Below are positions 1 through 5,000 of a stretch of DNA of 5,000 nucleotides, one piece after another; the first letter of the stretch is position 1, and every line of letters begins with the position of its first letter. Below the pieces are notes generated by a model. That model made no database searches and had not been told where the DNA came from. It saw nothing but the letters and a program-made list of their open reading frames with translations. This stretch comes from CAYSYY01 sp964576115 [NCBI: uncultured Gemmatimonadota bacterium]. Its GTDB lineage: Bacteria > Blakebacterota > Blakebacteria > Blakebacterales. A program made the translations under genes and the position numbers. The stretch lies in NCBI GenBank assembly GCA_964576115.1, contig CAZNUA010000087.1, positions 4,407-9,406 of the forward strand, written 5' to 3'.

Positions 1-38
1 AGAGGATAGAAGAAGGCGCGGCACCCACCGCCCGATCG

Positions 39-93
39 GGGTGAGTCTCCCGCGGCCCGTACGTCGGGCGGGGATGCCGCGCGAAGCTCACCC
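39..93. repeat. Nested inverted repeats, possible structured element
   Basis: The outer arms are GGGTGAG at 39-45 and CTCACCC at 87-93, a perfect 7-base inverted repeat. Inside it, 48-53 can pair with 68-73 (five Watson-Crick pairs and one G-T), and 57-59 with 65-67 around a TACGT loop, giving a stacked hairpin. The fold could form in RNA from either strand, or the outer arms could be protein-binding half-sites. No T tract follows on either strand, so it is not a standard intrinsic terminator. GC-rich DNA forms such pairings easily, so confidence is low. Confidence 0.3.
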
Positions 94-106
94 TATGTAA
101 CGGGTA

Positions 107-132
107 AATTATGAAATTGTTTTCTGATAATT
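107..132. promoter_or_regulatory. AT-rich inverted repeat, operator-like
   Basis: AATTAT (107-112) and ATAATT (127-132) are perfect inverted arms. They continue inward as GAAA (113-116) with TTTC (121-124) once a two-base bulge (125-126) is allowed, leaving the loop TTGT. It sits in an AT island of roughly 55 bases within very GC-rich DNA, as promoters or operators often do. AT-rich palindromes of this size are typical targets of MarR proteins, and a MarR-type gene ends about 50 bases away, but that link is inference. A CATAAT hexamer on the minus strand (113-108) resembles a -10 box but has no good -35. Confidence 0.3.
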
Positions 133-183
133 GGCTGCGGATGTAATTCGGTCCGGCCGATCGGTCCTGCGCTTCCGGTCGAT

Positions 184-1143
184 TCAGCGGGTCAGATCGA
201 GCACCATCGTGATGCTCGGCCGGGTATAGCGGTCGTCAGGGAAGGGACCGTCCTCGACCTGGCGAAAACCGAGCGAGCGATACAGTGTCGCCGCCGCAGC
301 GAGCACCGGACTGGTCTGCAGCCAGAGCCGCTCCGCACCCCACTGCCGGGCTCGCTCGATGGCATTCTCGGCCAGCTGCCGGCCAATCCCCCGGTCCTGG
401 AAATCCGCCGTGACCGCCATCTCGGCCAGTTCCACGATCCCCCCCCGGTGCCGGCGCAGGGCGCAGCACCCCACCACGTCATCGCCTGCCAGGGCGAAGA
501 AGATGCTCCCTCCCTTGCGGATAATGTGACGGTTGGGGTCATCGAGCACCCTGGCATCGGCGGGTTCGACGGCGAAGTACTCCCGCAGCCATTCTTCGTT
601 TAGGCTGCGGAAGTGTTTCTTGTAGGCGGGCCGATACTCCTCGATCCGGATCCGGGGCCCGGGCAGATCGAGTTTGATTCGCAGGCGGTCGTAGAGAGAG
701 CGTTCATCCAGAGCGTCCTCGGCCCGATCGAGAGCAGCGAGCAGGTCGACTCTGGCTTCGTCGAGCCACTCCTGGTTGGCCTCAACCACCGCCTCCCAGA
801 CCGGTTCGAGACGGGCAAAGAGGGCCCGTCCCTTGCCGGAGAGCTGCAACAGCCGGCGGCGGGCATCGTGCGAGTCGCGGGTCTGCGTGATCAGGCCATG
901 CCGCGAGAGTTCGCCGGCCACCTGGTTTACGGCGGTGTGGGTGATGTGCAGTTCGCGGGCGATCTCGACGACCGAGAGCGGAGCCTGGCGTCCGAGGGCA
1001 TAGAAAACCGAAAACCAGCGCGCTTCAAAAGTCTCGTCCAGTTCGCGGTAAACCTGTGAGGCTTCCCGGGAAAGACGTTCCTGGAGTCGCTTGAGACGGC
1101 TGGCCAGAGCCAGCTCCCGCTGCTGCCGGATGATATCTGCCAC
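184..1143 (-). CDS. MarR-type regulator fused to GNAT N-acetyltransferase
   Basis: A 319-residue fusion of two known domains. Residues about 10-150 form a MarR-type winged helix: a helical N-terminus, a DNA-reading helix near 65-81 (HITHTAVNQVAGELSRHGLI) and the wing DARRRLLQLSGKG at 93-105. Residues about 166-319 form a GNAT acetyltransferase with the acetyl-CoA pyrophosphate loop QDRGIGR at 249-255 and the late motif LYRSLGF at 287-293. The family is known as HTH/GNAT bifunctional proteins of about 310-320 residues; most have no known substrate. It presumably binds DNA in the cytoplasm and acetylates a small molecule or protein; neither target can be read from sequence. I chose the GTG at 1143-1141 because AAAGGAGAG lies just upstream and the N-terminus then matches the family (ADII...LALASRLKRL). 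The first ATG, at 1236, has no ribosome binding site. It is probably transcribed alone, since 185 bases separate it from the gene upstream. Confidence 0.88.
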   Translation of the reverse strand: MADIIRQQRELALASRLKRLQERLSREASQVYRELDETFEARWFSVFYALGRQAPLSVVEIARELHITHTAVNQVAGELSRHGLITQTRDSHDARRRLLQLSGKGRALFARLEPVWEAVVEANQEWLDEARVDLLAALDRAEDALDERSLYDRLRIKLDLPGPRIRIEEYRPAYKKHFRSLNEEWLREYFAVEPADARVLDDPNRHIIRKGGSIFFALAGDDVVGCCALRRHRGGIVELAEMAVTADFQDRGIGRQLAENAIERARQWGAERLWLQTSPVLAAAATLYRSLGFRQVEDGPFPDDRYTRPSITMVLDLTR

Positions 1144-1150
1144 TGTGGTT

Positions 1151-1160
1151 CTCTCCTTTG
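1151..1160 (-). promoter_or_regulatory. Strong ribosome binding site that fixes a GTG start
   Basis: Read on the minus strand this is CAAAGGAGAG, nearly ideal for pairing with the 16S rRNA 3' end. GGAG (1156-1153) lies nine bases before the GTG at 1143-1141. The two upstream in-frame ATGs (1236 and 1173) lack anything comparable. This site decides the start of the MarR-GNAT gene. Confidence 0.75.
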
Positions 1161-1166
1161 CCTCCG

Positions 1167-1206
1167 CTCTCATCTCATCTGCCCGAGGGCGGGAAGAGAA
1201 TGAGAG
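1167..1206. repeat. Inverted repeat in the leader of the MarR-GNAT gene
   Basis: CTCTCAT (1167-1173) and ATGAGAG (1200-1206) are perfect inverted arms, extended inward by CTC (1174-1176) with GAG (1196-1198) across a one-base bulge. It lies immediately upstream of the ribosome binding site. It could be an autoregulatory operator, which is common for MarR genes, or an mRNA leader hairpin. The arms are purine/pyrimidine-biased simple sequence, so chance pairing is possible. Confidence 0.3.
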
Positions 1207-1328
1207 AAAGGCAAGCGGTTGCGTGTTTCCTGTCATTCAGGATAGGGGACACCCGCAGCGGGCCGCCACGGAATTCACCCGGCTTATCGCAACGTCGACC
1301 GCGGGACCGGTGCCCGCTGCAACTGCGG

Positions 1329-2429
1329 CTATGCAGCGCAGGGCGGGATGAGAGCCGGCAGGACACCGTCGCGTACCAGATCCACGATCGCCCGGGACTG
1401 TTCGTCGGCCGTTTCCTGATCGGAAGGGAAGCCGGCCGTGGTGGTCACGATCATCTCCACATCGGGGAAGATGAAAATATGCTGGCCGGCGTACCCCCAG
1501 GCGAAGATACCCTGCTGCGCGCCGATGGTTCCGGTCCACCAGAGATAGCCGTACCCCAGATCCTCGATCCCGGCCCATTCCCAGTTTCCGCCGACCTGAG
1601 TCTGCAGAGACGCCTCGACCCAGTCGGCGGGCAGCAGCTGGCGTCCCCCGACCCGCCCCCCTTTCAGGTAGAGGAACCCGAAACGGGCCATGTCGCGGGG
1701 CATGAGGAACAGGCCGGTACCTCCGAAGGGATACCCGGCGGCGTCGCAATCCCAGCGGTAGAGGGTGATTCCGAGGTTGTTTCCCAATGCCTGCTGGCCC
1801 CAATTCCGTGCGTCCCGATCGGTCAGGGCTGTGATGACGCCGCTGAGCAGGTGCACGCCGAGACTGGAGTACACCCATCTGGTACCCGGATCGGCGACCA
1901 GCTCGAGGTCGAAGGTCGCCTGCAGGTGGTTGGGCTCGCCTCCACCCAGGGGGGATTCGGAATCGCCGGGGAAACCGGCCGTCATGGTCAGCAGGTGCTC
2001 CAGGGTGATGCCGGTCTTGCGGGGATCGGTCCCCTCGTGTATGAGGTCGGGCAGGCAGTCGACGATTGTCCGTCCGACGCTGTCGAGCAGAGCGTCCCTG
2101 ACCAGAGTGCCGATCAGGGCCGAGGTCATACTCTTGGTCAGCGAGCGCATATCCCAGGGCCGGTTGCGCTGAAAGCCCGCGGTGAAGAAATACTCCTCGG
2201 TCACCAGCCGCCCCTGCCGCACGACGAGCAGGCTGCGCACGAAACCCAGACCGCGGGCCGCAGACACGGCCGTCTCGAGCGCAGCGGCGTCCAGCTCGAC
2301 TTCGGCCGGCTCGGCCAGCGGCCAGTCGTAGGCGTAATAGACACCGTCGACCCGGTTCGGCGCCAGCGAACAGGCCGCGAGCAGAAGCAGAGCCCCTGCA
2401 ATCGATACGTTTTTTTGCGGCACGGTCAT
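1329..2429 (-). CDS. Serine hydrolase, beta-lactamase/class C family, probable lipoprotein
   Basis: A 366-residue protein of the penicillin-binding-protein-like serine hydrolase family (beta-lactamase class C/esterase fold). The N-terminus has a Lys at 6, a hydrophobic stretch and the lipobox L-A-A-C at 17-20, so Cys20 is probably lipidated; Ser21 would allow outer-membrane placement in a diderm. The nucleophile motif SLTK is at 96-99 (S96 acylated, K99 general base). The second motif is YSS at 187-189, where many relatives have Y-x-N. The C-terminal part has GYGYLWW (292-298) and WGYAGQ (311-316), the usual place of the third active-site motif. Length is normal. The ATG at 2429 follows TGAGG (2442-2438) by eight bases; the longer open frame upstream is not used. 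The substrate is unknown: members include esterases, peptidases and amidases, and true beta-lactamase activity is not implied. It is divergent from araB and shares its upstream region. Activity call is strong, role is not. Confidence 0.88.
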   Translation of the reverse strand: MTVPQKNVSIAGALLLLAACSLAPNRVDGVYYAYDWPLAEPAEVELDAAALETAVSAARGLGFVRSLLVVRQGRLVTEEYFFTAGFQRNRPWDMRSLTKSMTSALIGTLVRDALLDSVGRTIVDCLPDLIHEGTDPRKTGITLEHLLTMTAGFPGDSESPLGGGEPNHLQATFDLELVADPGTRWVYSSLGVHLLSGVITALTDRDARNWGQQALGNNLGITLYRWDCDAAGYPFGGTGLFLMPRDMARFGFLYLKGGRVGGRQLLPADWVEASLQTQVGGNWEWAGIEDLGYGYLWWTGTIGAQQGIFAWGYAGQHIFIFPDVEMIVTTTAGFPSDQETADEQSRAIVDLVRDGVLPALIPPCAA

Positions 2430-2472
2430 CCTCACAACCTCAGGATACGGATCGCGACCGGTGAGGGTTACG

Positions 2473-2483
2473 GTACGACGTAC
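2473..2483. promoter_or_regulatory. GTACGACGTAC palindrome, candidate operator
   Basis: A perfect 5+1+5 palindrome lying upstream of the proposed araB promoter and between the two divergent genes. The GTAC half-site recalls the GTAC-centred operators of the GntR-type AraR repressors known from Bacillus, but the flanking A/T bases of that consensus are absent. The regulator is therefore unidentified. Confidence 0.4.
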
Positions 2484-2497
2484 AGGGCGGCTTCGCT

Positions 2498-2505
2498 GTG
2501 TACAC
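2498..2505. promoter_or_regulatory. GTGTACAC palindrome over the proposed -35
   Basis: A perfect 8-base palindrome sharing the GTAC core with the site at 2473-2483. Their centres are 23 to 24 bases apart, slightly over two DNA turns, so one dimeric regulator could occupy both from nearly the same face. It overlaps the proposed -35 of araB. Either palindrome alone could be chance. Confidence 0.35.
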
Positions 2506-2528
2506 TCACGCGGCTCACCCGATATCAT
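2499..2528 (+). promoter_or_regulatory. araBp: Candidate sigma70-type promoter for araB
   Basis: TGTACA at 2499-2504 matches the -35 consensus at four of six bases and TATCAT at 2523-2528 matches the -10 at five of six, with an 18-base spacer. Transcription would begin near 2535 and leave a leader of about 60 bases. The -35 lies within the GTGTACAC palindrome and the -10 within the loop of the CTCACCCG/CGGGTGAG repeat, an arrangement expected of a repressible promoter. This is pattern matching only. Confidence 0.4.
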
Positions 2529-2538
2529 CCCGGGTGAG
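2514..2538. repeat. CTCACCCG/CGGGTGAG inverted repeat before araB
   Basis: Perfect 8-base arms at 2514-2521 and 2531-2538 with a 9-base loop that contains the proposed -10 TATCAT. In DNA it could be an operator blocking polymerase. If transcription starts further upstream it would be a leader hairpin, but no T tract follows, so a terminator or attenuator is not supported. The same 7-base arm recurs as an inverted pair at 39-45 and 87-93. Confidence 0.45.
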
Positions 2539-2595
2539 GCAAAGAAGCCGCAGGGAACGGCGGGAATTCTCCGGCACCGCAGAGACAGGAGCGCC

Positions 2596-4254
2596 ATGGC
2601 TGCGAACGAGTATGTCATCGGCATCGATTTCGGCACCGATTCGGTGCGTAGTGTCATCGTGGACGTCCGTACCGGAGAGGAGATCGCGAGTGCGGTCGAG
2701 ACCTTTACCCGTTGGCGCGAGGGTCGGTACTGCGAACCGACCTCCAACCGGTTCCGCCAGCACCCCCGCGATCATCTCGAAGCCCTGGAGAGGACCGTTA
2801 CCGATGCTCTGTCGGCCGCCCCGGCGGGCGCGGGAGCGGGTGTCGTCGGTATCGGCGTGGACACGACCGGCTCGACCCCTGCGGCGGTGGATGCCTCCGG
2901 CACCCCGCTGGCCCTGCACGAGGAATTCGCCGACAATCCCCGGGCCATGTTCATTCTCTGGAAAGATCACACCGCCGTAGCCGAGGCCGAAGAAATCAAC
3001 GCCGCGGCCCGGGCCTGGGAGGGCGAGGATCCGACCCGATACGTAGGGGGGATTTACTCTTCGGAGTGGTTCTGGGCCAAGATCCTGCACACCCTGCGGG
3101 CCGATGAGGCGGTGCGTGCGGCGGCTGTCTCCTGGGTCGAGCACTGCGACTGGATCCCGGCCGTGCTGACCGGACGGACCGACCCCCTGACCATGAAACG
3201 CAGCCGCTGTGCAGCCGGGCACAAGGCTGCCTGGCACGCCTCGTGGGGGGGGCTGCCTCCCGAAGAGTTCCTGGTTGCAGTTGACCCCCTGCTGGCCGGT
3301 CTGCGCGCCCGTCTGTATACCGACACCGTTACGGTGGACTCACCCGCCGGCGGTCTGAGCGCCGAATGGGCCGAACGGCTGGGTCTGCCGGCCGGCATCA
3401 CGGTGGCCAGCGGCGCCTTCGACGCCCACCTGGGCGCTGTCGGAGCCGAGATCGGCCCGTACGTGATGTGCAAGGTCATGGGTACCTCGACCTGTGACAT
3501 GCTGGTGGCGCCGCTCGAAGAGATGGAGGGCACCCTGATACGGGGCATCTGCGGCCAGGTGGACGGCTCGATCATCCCGGGCATGCTCGGCATGGAAGCG
3601 GGCCAGTCGGCTTTCGGCGATGTCTACGCCTGGTTCAGCCGGCTTCTGGCCTGGCCGCTCGAGCAGGGGCTGGCCACAGAGAGCGATCCCGCGGCCGCGG
3701 TCGAGGCGATCGTGCCGGCCCTCAGCGAGGCCGCGGCGGCTCTGGGGCCCGACGAGACCGGACCGGTGGCTCTCGACTGGCTCAACGGCCGCCGCACCCC
3801 CGACGCCGACCAGCTGCTCACCGGCGCCCTGGCCGGCCTCACTCTGGGCTCGGACGCCCCCCGCGTCTTCCGGGCCCTGGTCGAGGCCACCGCCTTCGGC
3901 GCCCGGGCGATCGCCGGGCGGTTCGCCGACGAGGGGGTACGCCCCGAGGGGGTGATCGCCCTGGGGGGCATACCGAAGAAATCGCCCTTCGTGATGCAGA
4001 CGGTGGCCGATGTGATGGAGGTGCCGATCCGCGTCGCCCGGGCCGAACAGGCCTGCGCCCTGGGCAGCGCCATGGCCGCCGCCACCGCCGCGGGCCGCTA
4101 CGGCCGCCTCGAGGAGGCTCAGGCGGCCATGGGCAACGGCTTCGAGGGCGAATACCGGCCCGACCCGGAGAGAGCCGCGACCTACCGGCGGCTCTACGAG
4201 CGCTATATCGCTCTGGGCCGCTTCATCGACACCGGCTTCACCGAACGGGGATGA
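2596..4254 (+). CDS. araB: L-ribulokinase
   Basis: A 552-residue FGGY-family kinase that phosphorylates L-ribulose with ATP to L-ribulose 5-phosphate, the second step of L-arabinose breakdown, in the cytoplasm. The N-terminal ATP-fold motif DFGTDSVR (11-18) and its ribulokinase-typical continuation identify the subfamily. GHKAAWH (208-214) supplies K210; GAFDAHLG (273-280) contains D276, the expected catalytic base; MGTSTCDM (295-302) and EAGQSAFGD (334-342) are characteristic, with E334 a likely sugar contact. GGIPKKSPF (457-465) is the C-terminal FGGY nucleotide-binding signature. Length is close to E. coli AraB (566). The ATG is chosen because AGGAG (2587-2591) precedes it, though the four-base gap is short, and because the protein then starts as the family does. 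It leads an operon: araD begins four bases after the stop. All key residues are present, so I expect an active enzyme. Confidence 0.96.
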   Translation: MAANEYVIGIDFGTDSVRSVIVDVRTGEEIASAVETFTRWREGRYCEPTSNRFRQHPRDHLEALERTVTDALSAAPAGAGAGVVGIGVDTTGSTPAAVDASGTPLALHEEFADNPRAMFILWKDHTAVAEAEEINAAARAWEGEDPTRYVGGIYSSEWFWAKILHTLRADEAVRAAAVSWVEHCDWIPAVLTGRTDPLTMKRSRCAAGHKAAWHASWGGLPPEEFLVAVDPLLAGLRARLYTDTVTVDSPAGGLSAEWAERLGLPAGITVASGAFDAHLGAVGAEIGPYVMCKVMGTSTCDMLVAPLEEMEGTLIRGICGQVDGSIIPGMLGMEAGQSAFGDVYAWFSRLLAWPLEQGLATESDPAAAVEAIVPALSEAAAALGPDETGPVALDWLNGRRTPDADQLLTGALAGLTLGSDAPRVFRALVEATAFGARAIAGRFADEGVRPEGVIALGGIPKKSPFVMQTVADVMEVPIRVARAEQACALGSAMAAATAAGRYGRLEEAQAAMGNGFEGEYRPDPERAATYRRLYERYIALGRFIDTGFTERG

Positions 4255-4258
4255 GAGT

Positions 4259-4966
4259 ATGAGTTCGTACGCCGACCTGAGGGAACTGGCCCTGGCCGCC
4301 AACCTCGACCTGTCCGAACACGGAGTGGTGCGCTACACCTTCGGCAATGTCAGTGCCGCCGACCGTGACCGGGGGGTCTTCGCAATCAAACCGAGCGGGG
4401 TGCCCTACACAGCCCTCGGTCCTGCCGACATGGTGATCGTCGATTTCGAGGGCGAGGTGGTGGAGGGAGAGCTGCGACCCTCCTCCGACACCCCGACCCA
4501 TGCCGTTCTCTACCGGCACTTCGAGACCATCGGGGGGATCGCCCACACCCATTCGCCCTGGGCGACCGCCTGGGCCCAGGCCGAGCTGGACATCCCCATC
4601 ATGGGTACGACCCACGCCGATCTCTGCGCCGGCGACATTCCCTGTACCCGCGTCATGACTGCGGCCGAATGCGCCGGCGAGTACGAGGCCGAGACCGGCC
4701 GGTTGATCGTCGAGCGTTTTTCCGACCTGGATCCCGTCCGGATCCCGATGGTGCTCGTGGCCCGTCATGGTCCTTTCACCTGGGGTAGCGACGCGTCCCA
4801 GGCCGTCTACCACGCCGTCATGTGCGAGGAGCTGGCCAGGACCGCCGGGATCACGGTCGCCATCGCCCCCGGCACGACACCCCTGCCCGAGTGCCTGCAG
4901 ACCAGACACTTCGGTCGCAAGCACGGACCCGACGCCTACTACGGCCAGGAGGAGAATCCGGCCTGA
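4259..4966 (+). CDS. araD: L-ribulose-5-phosphate 4-epimerase
   Basis: A 235-residue zinc enzyme of the class II aldolase/AraD family (E. coli AraD has 231) that converts L-ribulose 5-phosphate to D-xylulose 5-phosphate in the cytoplasm. Visible landmarks: GN at 29-30 and KPSG at 44-47 for substrate binding; SSDTPTH at 75-81 with phosphate-contact serines and D77; the HTH zinc motif with H96 and H98; GTTHAD at 116-121 with D121, the expected catalytic acid/base; H170 as third zinc ligand; and the C-terminal KHGPDAYYGQ (221-230) with Y228, the other catalytic residue. These sit within one position of the E. coli numbering. It starts four bases after araB, with GGGG (4247-4250) and GAG (4255-4257) as a modest ribosome binding site inside and just after the end of araB, so translation is probably coupled. 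Close paralogues UlaF and SgbE act in ascorbate or xylulose pathways; the ribulokinase next door favours AraD. Confidence 0.95.
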   Translation: MSSYADLRELALAANLDLSEHGVVRYTFGNVSAADRDRGVFAIKPSGVPYTALGPADMVIVDFEGEVVEGELRPSSDTPTHAVLYRHFETIGGIAHTHSPWATAWAQAELDIPIMGTTHADLCAGDIPCTRVMTAAECAGEYEAETGRLIVERFSDLDPVRIPMVLVARHGPFTWGSDASQAVYHAVMCEELARTAGITVAIAPGTTPLPECLQTRHFGRKHGPDAYYGQEENPA

Positions 4967-4989
4967 GCCGGCACACGGAAAGGCATTCC

Positions 4990-5000
4990 ATGACCAGTTC
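4990..5000 (+). CDS. Start of a third operon gene, probably L-arabinose isomerase (partial)
   Basis: Only the codons ATG ACC AGT and two further bases are in the window (M-T-S). AAGG at 4980-4983 precedes the ATG by six bases, a usable ribosome binding site, and the gap after araD is just 23 bases with no terminator, so it belongs to the same operon. L-arabinose isomerase (araA) is the one core enzyme of the pathway not yet seen, and an araB-araD-araA order is known in other bacteria. The identity is inferred from context alone. Confidence 0.5.

Larger units (their letters stand above)
1..183. other. Non-coding left edge, downstream of the MarR-GNAT gene
   Basis: No convincing gene is visible here. 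The first 93 bases are GC-rich and rich in short inverted repeats; bases 94 to about 150 are strikingly AT-rich compared with everything else in the window. This is the 3' flank of the MarR-GNAT gene and may also be the 5' region of a gene beyond the left edge. A short minus-strand frame from a GTG at 92-90 stays open to the left edge, but it has no ribosome binding site and is too short to call in GC-rich DNA. No hairpin followed by a T tract was found, so no terminator is called. Confidence 0.6.
1144..1328. other. Intergenic gap between serine hydrolase and MarR-GNAT gene
   Basis: Non-coding once the GTG start is accepted. Besides the leader repeat and ribosome binding site described separately, it holds a near-palindrome with arms GCGGG (1301-1305) and CCCGC (1313-1317) around a central ACCGGT, and a compact CCCGC-A-GCGGG palindrome at 1252-1262. 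The first lies just after the serine hydrolase stop and could slow or end transcription, but no T tract follows, so it is not called as a terminator. The promoter of the MarR-GNAT gene should lie here, yet I see no convincing -35/-10 pair. Confidence 0.45.
2430..2595. promoter_or_regulatory. Divergent control region between serine hydrolase and araB
   Basis: This 166-base gap must hold the promoters of both divergent genes. It is unusually rich in symmetry: a GTACG-A-CGTAC palindrome, a GTGTACAC palindrome, a tandem near-repeat CTCAC[G/C]CG[G/A] (2505-2513 and 2514-2522), and a CTCACCCG/CGGGTGAG inverted repeat. A related CCGGTGAGG occurs at 2458-2466, close to the serine hydrolase start. For the minus-strand gene only a poor -10-like TATCCT (2448-2443) is seen, too near the ATG to be convincing. 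Confidence 0.6.

Noticed and set aside
1301-1317. GCGGG/CCCGC hairpin after the serine hydrolase as an intrinsic terminator
   Set aside because: The stem is only five pairs and no T tract follows on the transcribed strand.
2410-2416. Run of seven T (A7 on the coding strand) in the serine hydrolase signal sequence as a phase-variation or frameshift site
   Set aside because: The frame is intact, a single A7 is not unusual at a Gln-Lys-Asn stretch, and no alternative frame product makes sense.
1158-2537. Long plus-strand open frame of 459 codons opposite the serine hydrolase
   Set aside because: It has no recognisable motif or plausible ribosome binding site and lies exactly antisense to a gene with clear catalytic motifs; stop-free antisense frames are common in DNA with high GC at third positions.
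2461-2595. Upstream extension of araB to a GTG at 2461
   Set aside because: The extra 45 residues are unlike any ribulokinase N-terminus and cover the palindromes and promoter; AGGAG precedes the ATG at 2596.
2430-2747. Upstream extension of the serine hydrolase to an earlier in-frame start
   Set aside because: It would run through the araB promoter region and into araB, and would bury the lipoprotein signal, which must be N-terminal.
3340-4302. Minus-strand open frame of 320 codons opposite araB
   Set aside because: Low-complexity Ala/Gly/Arg-rich translation without motifs, antisense to the well-conserved C-terminal half of ribulokinase; a composition artefact.
4238-4924. Minus-strand open frame of 228 codons opposite araD
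   Set aside because: Antisense to an epimerase with all catalytic residues present; no motif of its own.

Overview
The window comes from a GC-rich bacterium whose coding regions strongly prefer G or C at third codon positions. A lipoprotein-type signal (L-A-A-C) with Ser after the lipidated Cys fits a diderm envelope but does not prove it. I cannot assign a phylum. All proteins are chromosomal, housekeeping or accessory types; I see no phage, transposon, CRISPR, tRNA or rRNA sequence.

Layout, left to right. Positions 1-183 are non-coding and include a short, very AT-rich island. Positions 184-1143 (minus strand) encode a fused MarR-type regulator and GNAT acetyltransferase; a strong Shine-Dalgarno sequence places its start at an internal GTG rather than at the first ATG of the open frame. 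Positions 1144-1328 are a gap with several small inverted repeats. Positions 1329-2429 (minus strand) encode a serine hydrolase of the beta-lactamase/class C family, exported as a probable lipoprotein. Positions 2430-2595 form a divergent control region with palindromes and a plausible promoter. From 2596 to the right edge the plus strand carries an L-arabinose utilisation operon: ribulokinase (araB), ribulose-5-phosphate 4-epimerase (araD), and the first codons of a third gene, which by context is probably L-arabinose isomerase (araA).

Together AraB and AraD turn L-ribulose into D-xylulose 5-phosphate, which enters the pentose phosphate pathway; the isomerase that makes L-ribulose from L-arabinose should lie just beyond the right edge. 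No transporter and no AraR/AraC-type regulator is visible. The serine hydrolase shares the intergenic region with araB, so joint regulation is possible, but nothing in its sequence ties it to arabinose. The MarR-GNAT gene looks unrelated to sugar use.

I did not find a clearly new biological system. The most worthwhile leads are the palindrome-rich araB promoter region and a 7-base motif, GGGTGAG/CTCACCC, that occurs as inverted pairs in two separate non-coding stretches.
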